Assembly: GCA_018268775.1 (NCBI GenBank)
Contig: JAFDVV010000075.1
Location: forward strand, 1 to 46,262
Source: Acidobacteriota bacterium
GTDB lineage: Bacteria; Acidobacteriota; Terriglobia; Terriglobales; Acidobacteriaceae
Direction: 5' to 3'
DNA: 46,262 nt
The position numbers were made by a program, and so were the translations under genes. How positions within the stretch are numbered: the stretch's first letter is position 1; each line of letters begins with the position of its first letter. The notes beneath the pieces were generated by a model. The model worked only from the letters and a program-made list of their open reading frames with translations, was not told where the DNA came from and ran no database searches. Positions 31,256 through 40,338 of this stretch are shown one piece after another.

Positions 31256-31306
31256 GGCTGGAGCTATTGTAGCCCTGAATCCATCGGATGCTAGACTTCA
31301 ACTGCG

Positions 31307-32947
31307 ATGCGACGAATTCCGACTCGGCTATGGGCTATGGCAGCGCTTTCCGGCGTGCTTCAATGCCTGCCTTTCCCGTTGGCGGGCCCTGTACCGGAAT
31401 GGCGAACGGTTTTTTGCTGGATTGCTGTGACCCCCCTGCTGTGGGCGTTGACGCAGCGGGATAAAGATGCGGAACCATTGTCGGGCAGGCAGGGTGCAGC
31501 TATTGGATACATGTGTGGATTCATCTGGTATCTGGGAAATTGCTACTGGATATACCAGACGATGTACCTCTATGGTGGCTTGGATAAGCCGGTGGCAGCG
31601 GGAATTCTCGTACTCTTCTGCCTCTATCTTGGCCTGTATCACGCGCTGTTCGGTTGGCTGATTGTCTGCTTCAGAGAATATTTTGGAGTACGGATGGCGT
31701 TGCTGCTCAGTCCGTTTGCGTGGGTTGCCGTGGAACTGGCGCGCGCGCGAATCACGGGATTGCCATGGGATCTGTTGGGAATAGCGCAGGTCGACAATCT
31801 TTTGTTGACGCGGCTTGCTCCGCTGGCCGGAGCTTACGGCGTGTCGTTCGTCATTGCCCTGGTGAACGCGCTTTGGCTCGTGCGGATTCAGATTCGTGAA
31901 CGAAAACACACCAGGCTGTTTCTGACGGTAGTTGGAGTGACTGTCGTCGTGGCCTGCGTCTTTGGGCTACGAAGATCCCAATCGTCTGGCAAGCCGGCTG
32001 TTACGGCAACAGCTACTCTCGTACAGCAGAACCTTGAGGTAGGAGCGGAGGCAAAGGGGCCGGAGCCTTCGGAACAGGAGCTTTTGGACTCGTTCTCCTA
32101 TCTGAGCCGCCATCCGGGAGACCGGATGTACCTTGGCATTCCCGAACTGGCTCGAACACCGTCTGTAAGGTTTGCACAGAGGACCGTGACAATGGATTCG
32201 AACCTGATTGTGTGGCCTGAGTCGCCTGCGCCGTTTCAGGAACGCGATCCGCTGTTTCGCTCGGCGATGACGAAACTGGCCGAGGAGACGGGCACTCCGG
32301 TGATTGCCGGCAACATCGGGATCGACCGCACTGCTGCGAACGCGAGAGGATATCTGCTGTTCAACTCAGCTTCGTTCATTACGCCGCAAGGTGCGTTTGC
32401 AGGCCGCTACGACAAGATGCACCTGGTCCCGTTCGGGGAGTATGTGCCGTTTGCAGGTCTCTTTTTCTTTGCACAGAATCTTTTGCACGAAGCCGGGACG
32501 TTCGATGCCGGAACGCAACGGGCACTCTTTTCCGTCAACGGCCACCGATACGGGACGTTTATCTGCTACGAGTCGATCTTTGGCGATGAGGTACGACAGT
32601 TCGTCAAGGAAGGCGCGGACGTGCTGGTGAACATCTCCAACGACGGTTGGTACGGAGATACCAGCGCACCGTGGCAGCACCTGAACATGGTTAGAATGCG
32701 TGCTATTGAAAACCATCGTTGGGTCCTGCGCGCGACAAATACAGGTGTAACCGCTGCGATCGATCCATACGGCCGTGTTGTCGAAGCCGCACCAAGACAT
32801 GCACGAACGAGCATTCGTGTGGGATTTGGGTATGAGCGCGATTTGACGTTCTATGCGGCGCATGGAGACCTATTCGCCTATCTTTGTGCCGTGGCGACTG
32901 CCGTTTCTCTTGGGATGAGTCTGCGGTCGAAGTTTGCCGTAGACTAG
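31307..32947 (+). CDS. lnt: Apolipoprotein N-acyltransferase
   Basis: Transfers a fatty acyl chain to the N-terminal cysteine of lipoproteins in the inner membrane, the last step of lipoprotein maturation. The 546 residues have a membrane domain of about seven or eight helices (1-222), then a nitrilase-fold domain with the catalytic triad Glu305 (VWPESPAPF), Lys370 (YDKMHLVPFGEY) and Cys420 (FICYESIFGD). NISNDGWYGDTSAPWQHL and the RWVLRATNTGVTA stretch are further Lnt signatures. The stop is four bases before the prfB start, so the two are translated from one message. The lipoproteins elsewhere in the window would be substrates. Confidence 0.96.
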   Translation: MRRIPTRLWAMAALSGVLQCLPFPLAGPVPEWRTVFCWIAVTPLLWALTQRDKDAEPLSGRQGAAIGYMCGFIWYLGNCYWIYQTMYLYGGLDKPVAAGILVLFCLYLGLYHALFGWLIVCFREYFGVRMALLLSPFAWVAVELARARITGLPWDLLGIAQVDNLLLTRLAPLAGAYGVSFVIALVNALWLVRIQIRERKHTRLFLTVVGVTVVVACVFGLRRSQSSGKPAVTATATLVQQNLEVGAEAKGPEPSEQELLDSFSYLSRHPGDRMYLGIPELARTPSVRFAQRTVTMDSNLIVWPESPAPFQERDPLFRSAMTKLAEETGTPVIAGNIGIDRTAANARGYLLFNSASFITPQGAFAGRYDKMHLVPFGEYVPFAGLFFFAQNLLHEAGTFDAGTQRALFSVNGHRYGTFICYESIFGDEVRQFVKEGADVLVNISNDGWYGDTSAPWQHLNMVRMRAIENHRWVLRATNTGVTAAIDPYGRVVEAAPRHARTSIRVGFGYERDLTFYAAHGDLFAYLCAVATAVSLGMSLRSKFAVD

Positions 32948-32951
32948 AGTC

Positions 32952-34083
32952 ATGCTGAGTGATCTTGAATACACGTACTCCCCGGTGCGCGAGCGGGTTC
33001 GCGATCTGCGGGAGTATCTTTGACGCTGCCCGCCTGCGTCGTGAACTGGCCGCTATTGAAGAGAAGACTTCGGACCCTGCTGTATGGGCGGATCCCGCGC
33101 GCTCGCAGCCGTTGATGCGCGACCGCAAGAGGATCGAGAACCTGCTGGCGGACGATGCCGAACTTGCGCGCAGGACAGACGATATCGAAGCATACTTCGA
33201 GCTTGCGCGTGAGGGTGAGGACACCGAGGCCGACCTGGCGCGCGAGATACCTTCCCTGACGGAGTTTACCGAGAAGCTGGAATCGAAGACGATGCTCTCG
33301 GAGGAGAGCGATCCGCTGAATGCAATCGTTGTCGTCCATCCGGGTGCGGGAGGGACGGAGTCGCAGGACTGGGCCGAGATGCTGATGCGGATGTATATCC
33401 GCTGGGGCGAGCGGGAGAACTTCAAGGTGGAGATCAACGAAGTTCAGGACGGAGATGAGGCCGGTATCAAGTCGGCCACGTTTACCATCTCCGGCGAGTT
33501 CGCTTACGGCCTGCTTTCCGGTGAGACAGGTGTGCACCGGCTGGTGCGGATATCGCCGTTCGATTCCGCCAAGCGGCGGCATACGAGCTTTGCGAGTGTA
33601 TTTGTTTCGCCTGAGATTGACGATACGATCGTGATCGACATCAAGGCCGAAGACCTGCGCATCGATACGTACCGTTCGGGCGGGAAGGGCGGCCAGCATG
33701 TGAACACGACCGACTCCGCCGTCCGCATCACGCACATTCCTACGGGGCTTGTTGCCGGCTGCCAGAACGAACGCTCACAGCACAAGAACAAAGAGAAGGC
33801 GATGAAGTTGCTGCGCTCCAGGCTGTATGAGTATGAGTTGGAAAAGAAGAAGGCGGTCAGCAAGAAGCTCGAGGACTCCAAGCTAGACATCAAGTTTGGC
33901 TCGCAGATACGCAGCTATGTGATGCAGCCCTATCGCATGGTGAAGGACTTGCGAACGCGCGTTGAGGTGGGCGACGTCGACCGTGTGCTGGATGGCGACC
34001 TTGAGCCTTTCATCAAGGGCTACTTGAAGATGCGGCGTGAAGGCGGAGTTCCTGCCGCAGTGGCTATGGACGACGATTTGTGA
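32952..34083 (+). CDS. prfB: Peptide chain release factor 2 (programmed +1 frameshift)
   Basis: RF2 recognises UGA and UAA stop codons and releases the finished protein. Translation starts at ATG 32952, four bases after lnt. It reads 23 codons to CTT (33018-33020) and meets an in-frame TGA (33021-33023). A +1 shift lets it continue as GAC from 33022 to TGA 34081-34083, giving 376 residues. After the shift, DAARLRREL continues the normal RF2 N-terminal helix. SPF (in RISPFDSAKRR, stop-codon recognition) and GGQ (in GGKGGQHVNTTDSAV, peptide release) are present. Low RF2 levels favour the frameshift, so the protein controls its own synthesis. Confidence 0.96.
33009..33024 (+). promoter_or_regulatory. 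prfB programmed frameshift site
   Basis: CGGGAG, TAT and then CTTTGAC. The slippery codon CTT is directly followed by the in-frame stop TGA and a C, with a Shine-Dalgarno-like GGGAG a few bases upstream. These are the elements known to drive +1 slippage in E. coli prfB. The downstream frame is open for 353 codons, and the zero frame before it encodes the expected RF2 N-terminus. Confidence 0.95.
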
Positions 34084-34132
34084 CGAGTTGGGCTGGCCCT
34101 GACAGGGTGGGCAGGGCATACTTGAGAGCCAT

Positions 34133-34885
34133 ATGAGTACTGACCTGCGTTCTTCACCTGACTATGGCATTGATGCCCCTGCCGTGTTGCGGAACCTGTT
34201 TTTGTTCGGAACACTCTGTCTTCTGCTGGGCTTGCTCCTGCCGCCGGTTCTGCATCTGGGACCGGTTGCGTTGATTACGCGGCCCACGTTTTTGATTCCG
34301 TCGTTCTTTCTGCTGGTTGAAGGCTTTCTCTACCTTCTTTATGTGAAGCGGGGCAAGTTCGGACACCGCGACCGGATGCTGGCTCTTCACGAGTGGACTG
34401 GAGCGGAGGACGTGCTGGACGTAGGGTGTGGCCGGGGGCTGCTGTTGGCGGGGGCGGCCAAGCGTATCCGTGCACTGAATGGGACTGGACGTGCCGTTGG
34501 CATCGACATCTGGTCGAACACAGACATGGGTGGCAATTCGGAGACGGCCACGTTGCGCAATCTCGAACTGGAAGGTGTTGGGCCGGTCTGCACGCTAATG
34601 AGCGTTCCCGCACAGGAGATGCCGTTCGAGGACGCCAGTTTCGATGTGGTGGTCTCGAACCTCTGTCTCCACAATATCTACGACAAAACGACCCGCCAGC
34701 AGGCCTTGCAACAGATCGTCCGTGTCCTGAAACCTGGTGGCGTTGCGATCGTCTCGGACTACAAGCTGACGGGCGAATATGCCCGTACGCTCAAAGCGAG
34801 TGGACTGGAGGTGGAGAAGAGATATAGCGGATTCCTGGCCACTTTTCCACCACTGACCATTGTCGTTGCCCGCAAACCCTTGTGA
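34133..34885 (+). CDS. Membrane-anchored class I SAM-dependent methyltransferase
   Basis: A 250-residue protein. Two membrane helices (about 20-40 and 47-70) precede a class I methyltransferase domain with motif I VLDVGCGRGLLL (about 93-104), an acidic GIDIW (about 123-127) and FEDASFDVVVSNLCLHNI. The post-motif is VRVLKPGGVAIVSDY. The motifs are intact, so SAM binding is likely. The methyl acceptor is unknown; the anchoring suggests a membrane lipid, quinone or protein substrate. It lies 49 bases after prfB, in the plus-strand run from lnt to the DsbD-like gene. Confidence 0.87.
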   Translation: MSTDLRSSPDYGIDAPAVLRNLFLFGTLCLLLGLLLPPVLHLGPVALITRPTFLIPSFFLLVEGFLYLLYVKRGKFGHRDRMLALHEWTGAEDVLDVGCGRGLLLAGAAKRIRALNGTGRAVGIDIWSNTDMGGNSETATLRNLELEGVGPVCTLMSVPAQEMPFEDASFDVVVSNLCLHNIYDKTTRQQALQQIVRVLKPGGVAIVSDYKLTGEYARTLKASGLEVEKRYSGFLATFPPLTIVVARKPL

Positions 34886-34935
34886 CCGGTGGGTATCGTC
34901 ACGCATCTCAATGACAGTGAAGGATGAGGGATGCG

Positions 34936-35436
34936 ATGACGAAGACGGACGAGAAGCCTGGCACAGATGAGCTTCGCAGGCAGATATTGGCCCTGCTACG
35001 AGGTGGTCAGGCTCATGTGACTTTCGACGATGCGGTGAGGGACTTTCCGGCGGAAATGCGCGGGGTGGTTCTGGAGGGGCTGCCTTACTCGGCATGGCAG
35101 ATACTCGAACATATCCGAATTACGCAGCGCGACATCCTGGACTTCAGCGCACCTCCGACTGGCGGCTATCGGCCGATAGAGTGGCCTGCGGGGTATTGGC
35201 CACAGTCGACTGAGCCACCGTCGCCTGGCGCGTGGGATGTTGCGATAGCGGCAATTCACAAAGACCTTGAGATATTTGAGGGCCTTATCAGCCGTCCCGA
35301 TGCCGATCTGCTCAAACCGTTCCGATGGGGTGAGGGGCAGAACCTGCTGCGGGAGGCTCTCCTGATCGCGGATCACACGTCTTATCACCTTGGAGAGTTG
35401 GTCGTTTTGCGGCGTCTGCTGGGTATCTGGAAGTAG
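34936..35436 (+). CDS. DinB-family putative metalloprotein
   Basis: A 166-residue four-helix-bundle protein of the DinB/YfiT superfamily. The likely metal-binding histidines are in SAWQILEHIRITQRDIL and HTSYHLGELVVLRR, at the usual ends of the bundle. Members include mycothiol- or bacillithiol-dependent transferases and many proteins of unknown role. ATG 34936 is preferred, as GAGGG lies five bases before it; ATG 34924 is directly abutted by its GAAGG and is less likely. It sits 50 bases after the methyltransferase and 24 bases before the CoA-binding protein. Confidence 0.87.
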   Translation: MTKTDEKPGTDELRRQILALLRGGQAHVTFDDAVRDFPAEMRGVVLEGLPYSAWQILEHIRITQRDILDFSAPPTGGYRPIEWPAGYWPQSTEPPSPGAWDVAIAAIHKDLEIFEGLISRPDADLLKPFRWGEGQNLLREALLIADHTSYHLGELVVLRRLLGIWK

Positions 35437-35460
35437 CGTTTTTGAGCAAAGGACAGCACG

Positions 35461-35880
35461 ATGAATGAACCCGAAGTGATTCGCGCCATGCTGGGGCAAC
35501 CCTCCAGCGAACCTCGCACGATTGCGGTTGTAGGAATGACGGACGATCCCGGTAAGCCCAGCAACTATGTTCCTGCGTATATGCGGCAACATGGATACAG
35601 GATCGTCCCGGTCAATCCTCAAATCGAAAGCGCTCTCGGGGAGCGCGCCTATGCTTCACTCGCCGACCTTCCCGTAAAGCCCGATGTCGTAAATGTCTTT
35701 CGTTTGCCAAAATTTATTCAGGGTATTGTCGACGAGATGCTGAAACTCGGTCTGAAAAATATCTGGGTACAGTCGGGAATTATCGACATGGAAGCGGCGA
35801 AACATGCCGAGGACAATGGAATGAACGTAGTCATGGACCGCTGCATCATGGTGGAGCACCGTCGCTGCGGGCTTCAATGA
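35461..35880 (+). CDS. CoA-binding domain protein (YccU-like)
   Basis: A 139-residue single-domain Rossmann protein of the CoA_binding_2 family. It shows IAVVGMTDDPGKPSNYVPAYM (Gly-rich nucleotide loop, about 21-41), IVPVNPQ, LPVKPDVVNVFR and NIWVQSGIIDMEAAKHAEDNG. It closes with VVMDRCIMVEHRR, whose Cys is usually conserved. The domain is shared with acetyl-CoA synthetase (ADP-forming), but stand-alone members have no assigned reaction. AAAGGA lies about eight bases before the ATG. It is followed 45 bases later by the DsbD-like gene. Confidence 0.92.
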   Translation: MNEPEVIRAMLGQPSSEPRTIAVVGMTDDPGKPSNYVPAYMRQHGYRIVPVNPQIESALGERAYASLADLPVKPDVVNVFRLPKFIQGIVDEMLKLGLKNIWVQSGIIDMEAAKHAEDNGMNVVMDRCIMVEHRRCGLQ

Positions 35881-35925
35881 ACCTCTTCCGGGGATTATCC
35901 TCGCAGCCTACAATTGTGAAAGCAC

Positions 35926-38025
35926 ATGAAAATCAGCCGTCACTCATCTCTAATACTTCTGGTCTGCACCTTATTTGCGGGTCTATCGGCGTCCGCACAG
36001 ATCCAGCCTGTTGGCGATGGAGGGCCAGGCCCGGTCAAAGCGCAGCATCTTACGGCTGAGCTGGTTTCGCTGGCTCCTGCGATCGCCCCCGGTGGAACGC
36101 TTGAGGTGGGGCTGGTCATCACGCTTGAAGAGAAGTGGCACGTGTACTGGATCAACGCAGGCGATGCCGGTGAGCCGCCAAAGATCACCTGGACGCTTCC
36201 GCGTGGCATCACCGCTGGACCGATGCGCTTTCCTGTCCCATCGAGGCTGCCCATTGGCCCTCTAATGGACTTTGGATATGAAGACGAGGTCGCGTTTCCG
36301 GTCCTAATTTCGGCGGCGAAGAACGCCAAGCCTGGCCCCATCCATCTGGATGCGAAGATCGACTGGCTTGTATGCCGGGAGAGTTGCATCCCTGGCAAGG
36401 CCCACCTGGGCCTGAACCTGACGGTGGACCCTAAAGCAACCGCTCCGGCGCAGCCCGTGGGCGCACTGGGAGAGGCGCTCGGACAACTCCCGAAGCCGCT
36501 TGGCCCGGACATGAAGGTGACGGTCAAGGGTGGTCAAAAAGAGTTCGTGATTGACCTCGTGACGGGAGAGAAGCAGGACGACGCGGAGTTCTACCCGTTC
36601 GACCAGGAGCAGATTGTCAATGCAGGCGACCAGGATGTCGATTCTTTGCCTGACGGCGTGCGCATCCGTGTTCCGAGAGCGCCTGAACTTACCAGGCTTC
36701 CGGCGGAGCTGCATGGGCTCATAAAACTGGATGAGGGCCACGCGTTTGAGATCAATGCTCCAGTTGTGCCGGGTGAAGTGCCACGGCCGGCGGGCAGTCA
36801 AGCCGCGCGGGGAAGTGGCGGCGAGTTGACGACGATTGCAGCCGTCGGGCTGGCGTTTGTCGGCGGACTGATCCTGAACCTGATGCCGTGCGTCTTTCCT
36901 GTGCTCTTTCTCAAAGGCCTGTCGCTGGTGCAGTCGTCGAGCGAAGAGCGCGGGCGCATTCGCAGACATGGCATCGTCTATACAGCAGGAATTCTTGTCT
37001 CATTCTGGGTGATTGTGGCAGTACTGCTTGCCCTCAGAGCAGGTGGCAGCCAGGCAGGTTGGGGTTTCCAGTTGCAGTCACCCACCTTCCTCGCGATTCT
37101 CGCTTCGGGCATCTTCCTGTTCGCGCTCTCTTTGGCCGGCTTGTTCGATATCGGCTTGTCGCTTACAAGCGTGGGTGGCGAACTTGCCCAAAAGCAGGGG
37201 TACACCGGCAGCTTCTTTACCGGAGTTCTCGCCACCGTGGTTGCTACGCCATGCACCGCTCCGTTTATGGGAGCGGCAATCGGCTTTGCTCTGGCCCAGT
37301 CAGGCTGGGTGACCTTCTCGGTATTCACAGCGCTGGCCCTGGGGCTGGCGGCGCCCTATCTACTGCTTAGCTTTCAGCCTTCGTGGACACGCCTTTTACC
37401 GAAGCCTGGTGCGTGGATGGAGATATTCAAGCAGATTACCGCTGTGATCTTCTTCGCCACCGTAATCTGGTTGACCTATGTTTATGGCAGCCTCTATGGC
37501 GAGGGCGGACAAGGCGTCTATCACGCCGCCCTGCTGCTCACATGCTTTCTGTTTCTTGCAGTGGCAGGATGGATTCTGGGCAGGTGGCCCGCTCGATGGT
37601 CGAGCTCCATTGCCGCGCTGGTTATTGCCGCGGTAGCGCTATCTGTCCCGCTCTATCAGCCGAAGGACAAGACGCTCGCATGGCAGCCTTACTCGCAGCA
37701 GGCGTTGGACACGGCGCGCGCGGCGGGGCATCCGGTCTTTATCGACTTTACGGCCGCCTGGTGCCTTAGTTGCCAGGTGAACGAGCGCGTAGTCTTGAAG
37801 TCAGCCGATGTGCAGGAGCAGTTCCGCAATAACAAGGTGACGTTGCTTCGTGCCGACTGGACACAGTACGACGCTGAGATCACAAAGCAACTTGCCTCGA
37901 TAGGACGCAGTGGAGTGCCGACCTATGTGATCTACCCGGCAGGTAACGGTTCGCCGGACGTCCTGCCGGAGCTTCTGACGAAAGACGTCGTGCTGAATGC
38001 GTTGAAAAAAGACACGGCGAAGTGA
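35926..38025 (+). CDS. DsbD/ScsB-like thiol:disulfide interchange protein
   Basis: Carries electrons from cytoplasmic thioredoxin across the inner membrane to periplasmic disulfides. The 699 residues have a signal peptide (1-24) and a periplasmic domain (about 35-290) with a CRESC pair (Cys150, Cys154). The central membrane domain of about eight helices has its redox cysteines in LMPCVFPVL (Cys322) and ATPCTAPFMGA (Cys443). The C-terminal thioredoxin domain has the active site AWCLSC (Cys613, Cys616). All expected redox cysteines are present. The large N-terminal domain and C-x3-C pair fit the ScsB-like branch better than classic DsbD. It is the last gene of the plus-strand run and convergent with rarA. 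Confidence 0.92.
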   Translation: MKISRHSSLILLVCTLFAGLSASAQIQPVGDGGPGPVKAQHLTAELVSLAPAIAPGGTLEVGLVITLEEKWHVYWINAGDAGEPPKITWTLPRGITAGPMRFPVPSRLPIGPLMDFGYEDEVAFPVLISAAKNAKPGPIHLDAKIDWLVCRESCIPGKAHLGLNLTVDPKATAPAQPVGALGEALGQLPKPLGPDMKVTVKGGQKEFVIDLVTGEKQDDAEFYPFDQEQIVNAGDQDVDSLPDGVRIRVPRAPELTRLPAELHGLIKLDEGHAFEINAPVVPGEVPRPAGSQAARGSGGELTTIAAVGLAFVGGLILNLMPCVFPVLFLKGLSLVQSSSEERGRIRRHGIVYTAGILVSFWVIVAVLLALRAGGSQAGWGFQLQSPTFLAILASGIFLFALSLAGLFDIGLSLTSVGGELAQKQGYTGSFFTGVLATVVATPCTAPFMGAAIGFALAQSGWVTFSVFTALALGLAAPYLLLSFQPSWTRLLPKPGAWMEIFKQITAVIFFATVIWLTYVYGSLYGEGGQGVYHAALLLTCFLFLAVAGWILGRWPARWSSSIAALVIAAVALSVPLYQPKDKTLAWQPYSQQALDTARAAGHPVFIDFTAAWCLSCQVNERVVLKSADVQEQFRNNKVTLLRADWTQYDAEITKQLASIGRSGVPTYVIYPAGNGSPDVLPELLTKDVVLNALKKDTAK

Positions 38026-38080
38026 ACACTGTTGGAGGAGACCGCGCCAACGACCGTACTGTTATCCGGAAACTAGTCGA

Positions 38081-39412
38081 TTAGTTGCGTTTTTCAGATT
38101 TGATGCGCGCAATCTCATCCATGCGTTGAGACAGTAGCTTCTCTCGCCCTTCGTTCGTGGGCTTGTAGTATTGCCGGCCCTTAAGCGAAGGCGGGAGGCA
38201 TTCCATATCGGCTACACGCCCCTCGATGTCGTGCGCATATTGATAGCCTTTGCCGTATTCCAGTTCCTTCATGAGTCTGGTGGGCGCATTGCGAAGATGC
38301 AACGGCACGGGTTCTGCGGCAGTAGTTTCGATGTCGCGGCGAACGCTGTTATGGGCCATGTAGACGGAGTTCGATTTTGGAGCGAGCGCGAGATAGATGA
38401 CAGCTTGTGCCAGTGCCAATTCGCCTTCGGGGTGTCCCAGGAAGTGCATGGCGTCCTTGGCGGAAAGGCAGAGATTGAGCGCCTCCGGCGCGGCGAGGCC
38501 GATGTCCTCCACGGCCATTCTTACGACACGCCGGGCCACGTACATGGGGTCTTCGCCGGCTTCGAGCATTCGGCCAAGCCAATACAATGCGGCATCGGCG
38601 TCGGAGTTGCGAACGCTCTTGTGCAATGCGGAGATGATGTCGTAGTGCTGCTCGCCCTGCTTGTCGTACAGCAGAACGCGGCGCTGCAAGGCCTCGGCCG
38701 CAATGTCTTTCGTTAGTACATGCTCGTTGCGTCCACGCACTAAGCGTGTGGCAGCTTCGAGTGCATTGAGCGCATTTCGGGCATCGCCGCTTGAGTACGA
38801 GGCGATGGTAGAGAGTGCATCGCCGTCTGCCGCGATCCTAAGGTCTCCCAAACCTCGCTCAGTATCGGCAAGCGCTCGTTCGAGCAGGGAGACGATCTGG
38901 CCCTCAGTGAGTGCGGCCAGCGTGTAGACGCGGCACCGCGAAAGAAGTGCGGCAATGATCTCGAAGGAAGGGTTCTCGGTCGTTGCACCAATCAGGCGGA
39001 TCGTTCCGCGCTCCACGTAAGGCAGGAAAGCGTCCTGCTGGGCCTTGTTGAAGCGATGTATTTCGTCGACAAACAGGATGGTGCGCGATCCCATGTGCGA
39101 GGCTTTTTCCGCATCGGCCATCACCTGTTTGATCTCTTTAATGCCGCTGAGGACCGCAGAGAACTCTATAAAGCTGGACTGCGTGCGCTGAGCGATGATC
39201 TTTGCGAGCGTGGTCTTTCCGGTGCCGGGAGGCCCCCAGAAGATCATCGAGGTGGCGTCATCGTTTTCGATGGCAAGCCGCAACGGTTTGCCGGGAGCGA
39301 GCAGGTGCTCCTGACCAACGTATTCATCGAGAGAGCGCGGACGCATGCGCTCGGCGAGGGGAGCCTTCCTATTGGTTACGGCAGCAATAGGTGACGCATC
39401 GAAGAGACTCAT
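38081..39412 (-). CDS. rarA: Replication-associated recombination protein A (RarA/MgsA)
   Basis: A 443-residue clamp-loader-type AAA+ ATPase that acts at stalled replication forks. The N-terminus has the family opening APLAERMRPRSLDEYVGQEH, then Walker A GPPGTGKTT, Walker B FVDEIHRFN, sensor 1 GATTENPSF and the Arg finger region LLSRCRVY. The C-terminal helical tetramerisation domain contains SALHKSVRNSDADAALYWL and AEDIG-like sequences, ending in a Lys/Arg-rich tail. The ATG overlaps the stop of the upstream methyltransferase (ATGA), so the two are translationally coupled. Confidence 0.95.
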   Translation of the reverse strand: MSLFDASPIAAVTNRKAPLAERMRPRSLDEYVGQEHLLAPGKPLRLAIENDDATSMIFWGPPGTGKTTLAKIIAQRTQSSFIEFSAVLSGIKEIKQVMADAEKASHMGSRTILFVDEIHRFNKAQQDAFLPYVERGTIRLIGATTENPSFEIIAALLSRCRVYTLAALTEGQIVSLLERALADTERGLGDLRIAADGDALSTIASYSSGDARNALNALEAATRLVRGRNEHVLTKDIAAEALQRRVLLYDKQGEQHYDIISALHKSVRNSDADAALYWLGRMLEAGEDPMYVARRVVRMAVEDIGLAAPEALNLCLSAKDAMHFLGHPEGELALAQAVIYLALAPKSNSVYMAHNSVRRDIETTAAEPVPLHLRNAPTRLMKELEYGKGYQYAHDIEGRVADMECLPPSLKGRQYYKPTNEGREKLLSQRMDEIARIKSEKRN

Positions 39413-40272
39413 CGCATAGCCCCTCTGGATCGGCGCGGCCCATCGCCCGGAACGGGTAAAGCTGCCGTTCGGCCCGCTCGTGCCGTTGAGCGTTGGCGGG
39501 ATGCTTCGTACAGCAGCAACGAACCGGCTACAGCCGCATTCAGGCTTTCAACGGGACCCGGGCAGGGAATTGTGATCTGTGCCGCTGCCATGGCAATCCA
39601 CTCGGCGGAGAGGCCAGCACCTTCGTTGCCGATCATGATGGCGCATGGCCTGTGAAGATCGGCATCCTGAGCGTTAAGCACTCCCTGATCTGAGGCCCCT
39701 ACGGCGGCCATCAGATGGATGTTCCGGCTGTGTAGTGCTGCAATCTGTTCCGGCGTCGCAGCGGCTACGGGCACTCGGAAGATGCTGCCTGCGCTGGAAC
39801 GAATTGCCTTCTGATTCCAAGGGCCCACCGTGCTCGGCGTTGTTAGAACTCCCGTTGCGCCGAAGGCCTCGGCTGAGCGGACGAGTGTTCCGATGTTGCC
39901 GGGATCCTGCAAACCGACGGCTATGAGGATCAGTGCGGCAGGCTGATTCATGATCTCGTCGAGGTTGTGTATGGGAGCGGCAATCAACGCTGCGATTCCC
40001 TGAGGCGATCGGGTTTCAACGGCACTGGAGAAGACATTCCCGGTCAGACGCAGAACTTCAGTGGACTCCGGAAGACCGGGAAACATTGCGCGGCCCTCGG
40101 CAAGGAAGACGGTCTCAGGGACAATGCCACTGCGTAACGCTTCCTCGATGAGGTGTTCTCCCTCTATGGCAATCAGTCCACCGCTCAAGCGCCTCTGTTC
40201 CGAGAATGCCGCTCGTAGCTGCTTTACGCGAGGATTGGCGCGGCTCGAGATAGGTGTCGTTGTTCCAGCCAT
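39409..40272 (-). CDS. TrmH/SpoU-family RNA 2'-O-methyltransferase
   Basis: A 287-residue SPOUT methyltransferase. The N-terminal substrate-binding domain (about 1-105) resembles the L30e-like domain of 23S rRNA methyltransferases: SSRANPRVKQLRAAFSEQR, then IEGEHLIEEAL. The catalytic knot domain has motif 1 VGLQDPGNIGTLVRSAEAFG, motif 2 IGNEGAGLS and motif 3 ESLNAAVAGSLLLYEASRQR. It would methylate a ribose in rRNA or tRNA; the site is not predictable. A basic, proline-rich tail follows. It overlaps rarA by four bases and is divergent from tsaC. Confidence 0.93.
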   Translation of the reverse strand: MAGTTTPISSRANPRVKQLRAAFSEQRRLSGGLIAIEGEHLIEEALRSGIVPETVFLAEGRAMFPGLPESTEVLRLTGNVFSSAVETRSPQGIAALIAAPIHNLDEIMNQPAALILIAVGLQDPGNIGTLVRSAEAFGATGVLTTPSTVGPWNQKAIRSSAGSIFRVPVAAATPEQIAALHSRNIHLMAAVGASDQGVLNAQDADLHRPCAIMIGNEGAGLSAEWIAMAAAQITIPCPGPVESLNAAVAGSLLLYEASRQRSTARAGRTAALPVPGDGPRRSRGAMR

Positions 40273-40338
40273 CCCATCATCTTACGCTGCCTGCAACGCC
40301 CGTTTTGAATGCCAGGGATGGGTATGCTATGTTCCGAA

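Noticed and set aside
31119..31301. 60-codon minus-strand frame upstream of lnt
   Set aside because: Mixed polar and Cys/Gly-rich composition. The 47-codon frame in another phase has a clear membrane helix.
32959..33021. GTG 32959 as the prfB start
   Set aside because: The encoded N-terminus (MILNTRTPRCASGFAIC) is unlike RF2. The overlapping zero frame from ATG 32952 leads into the known frameshift signal.
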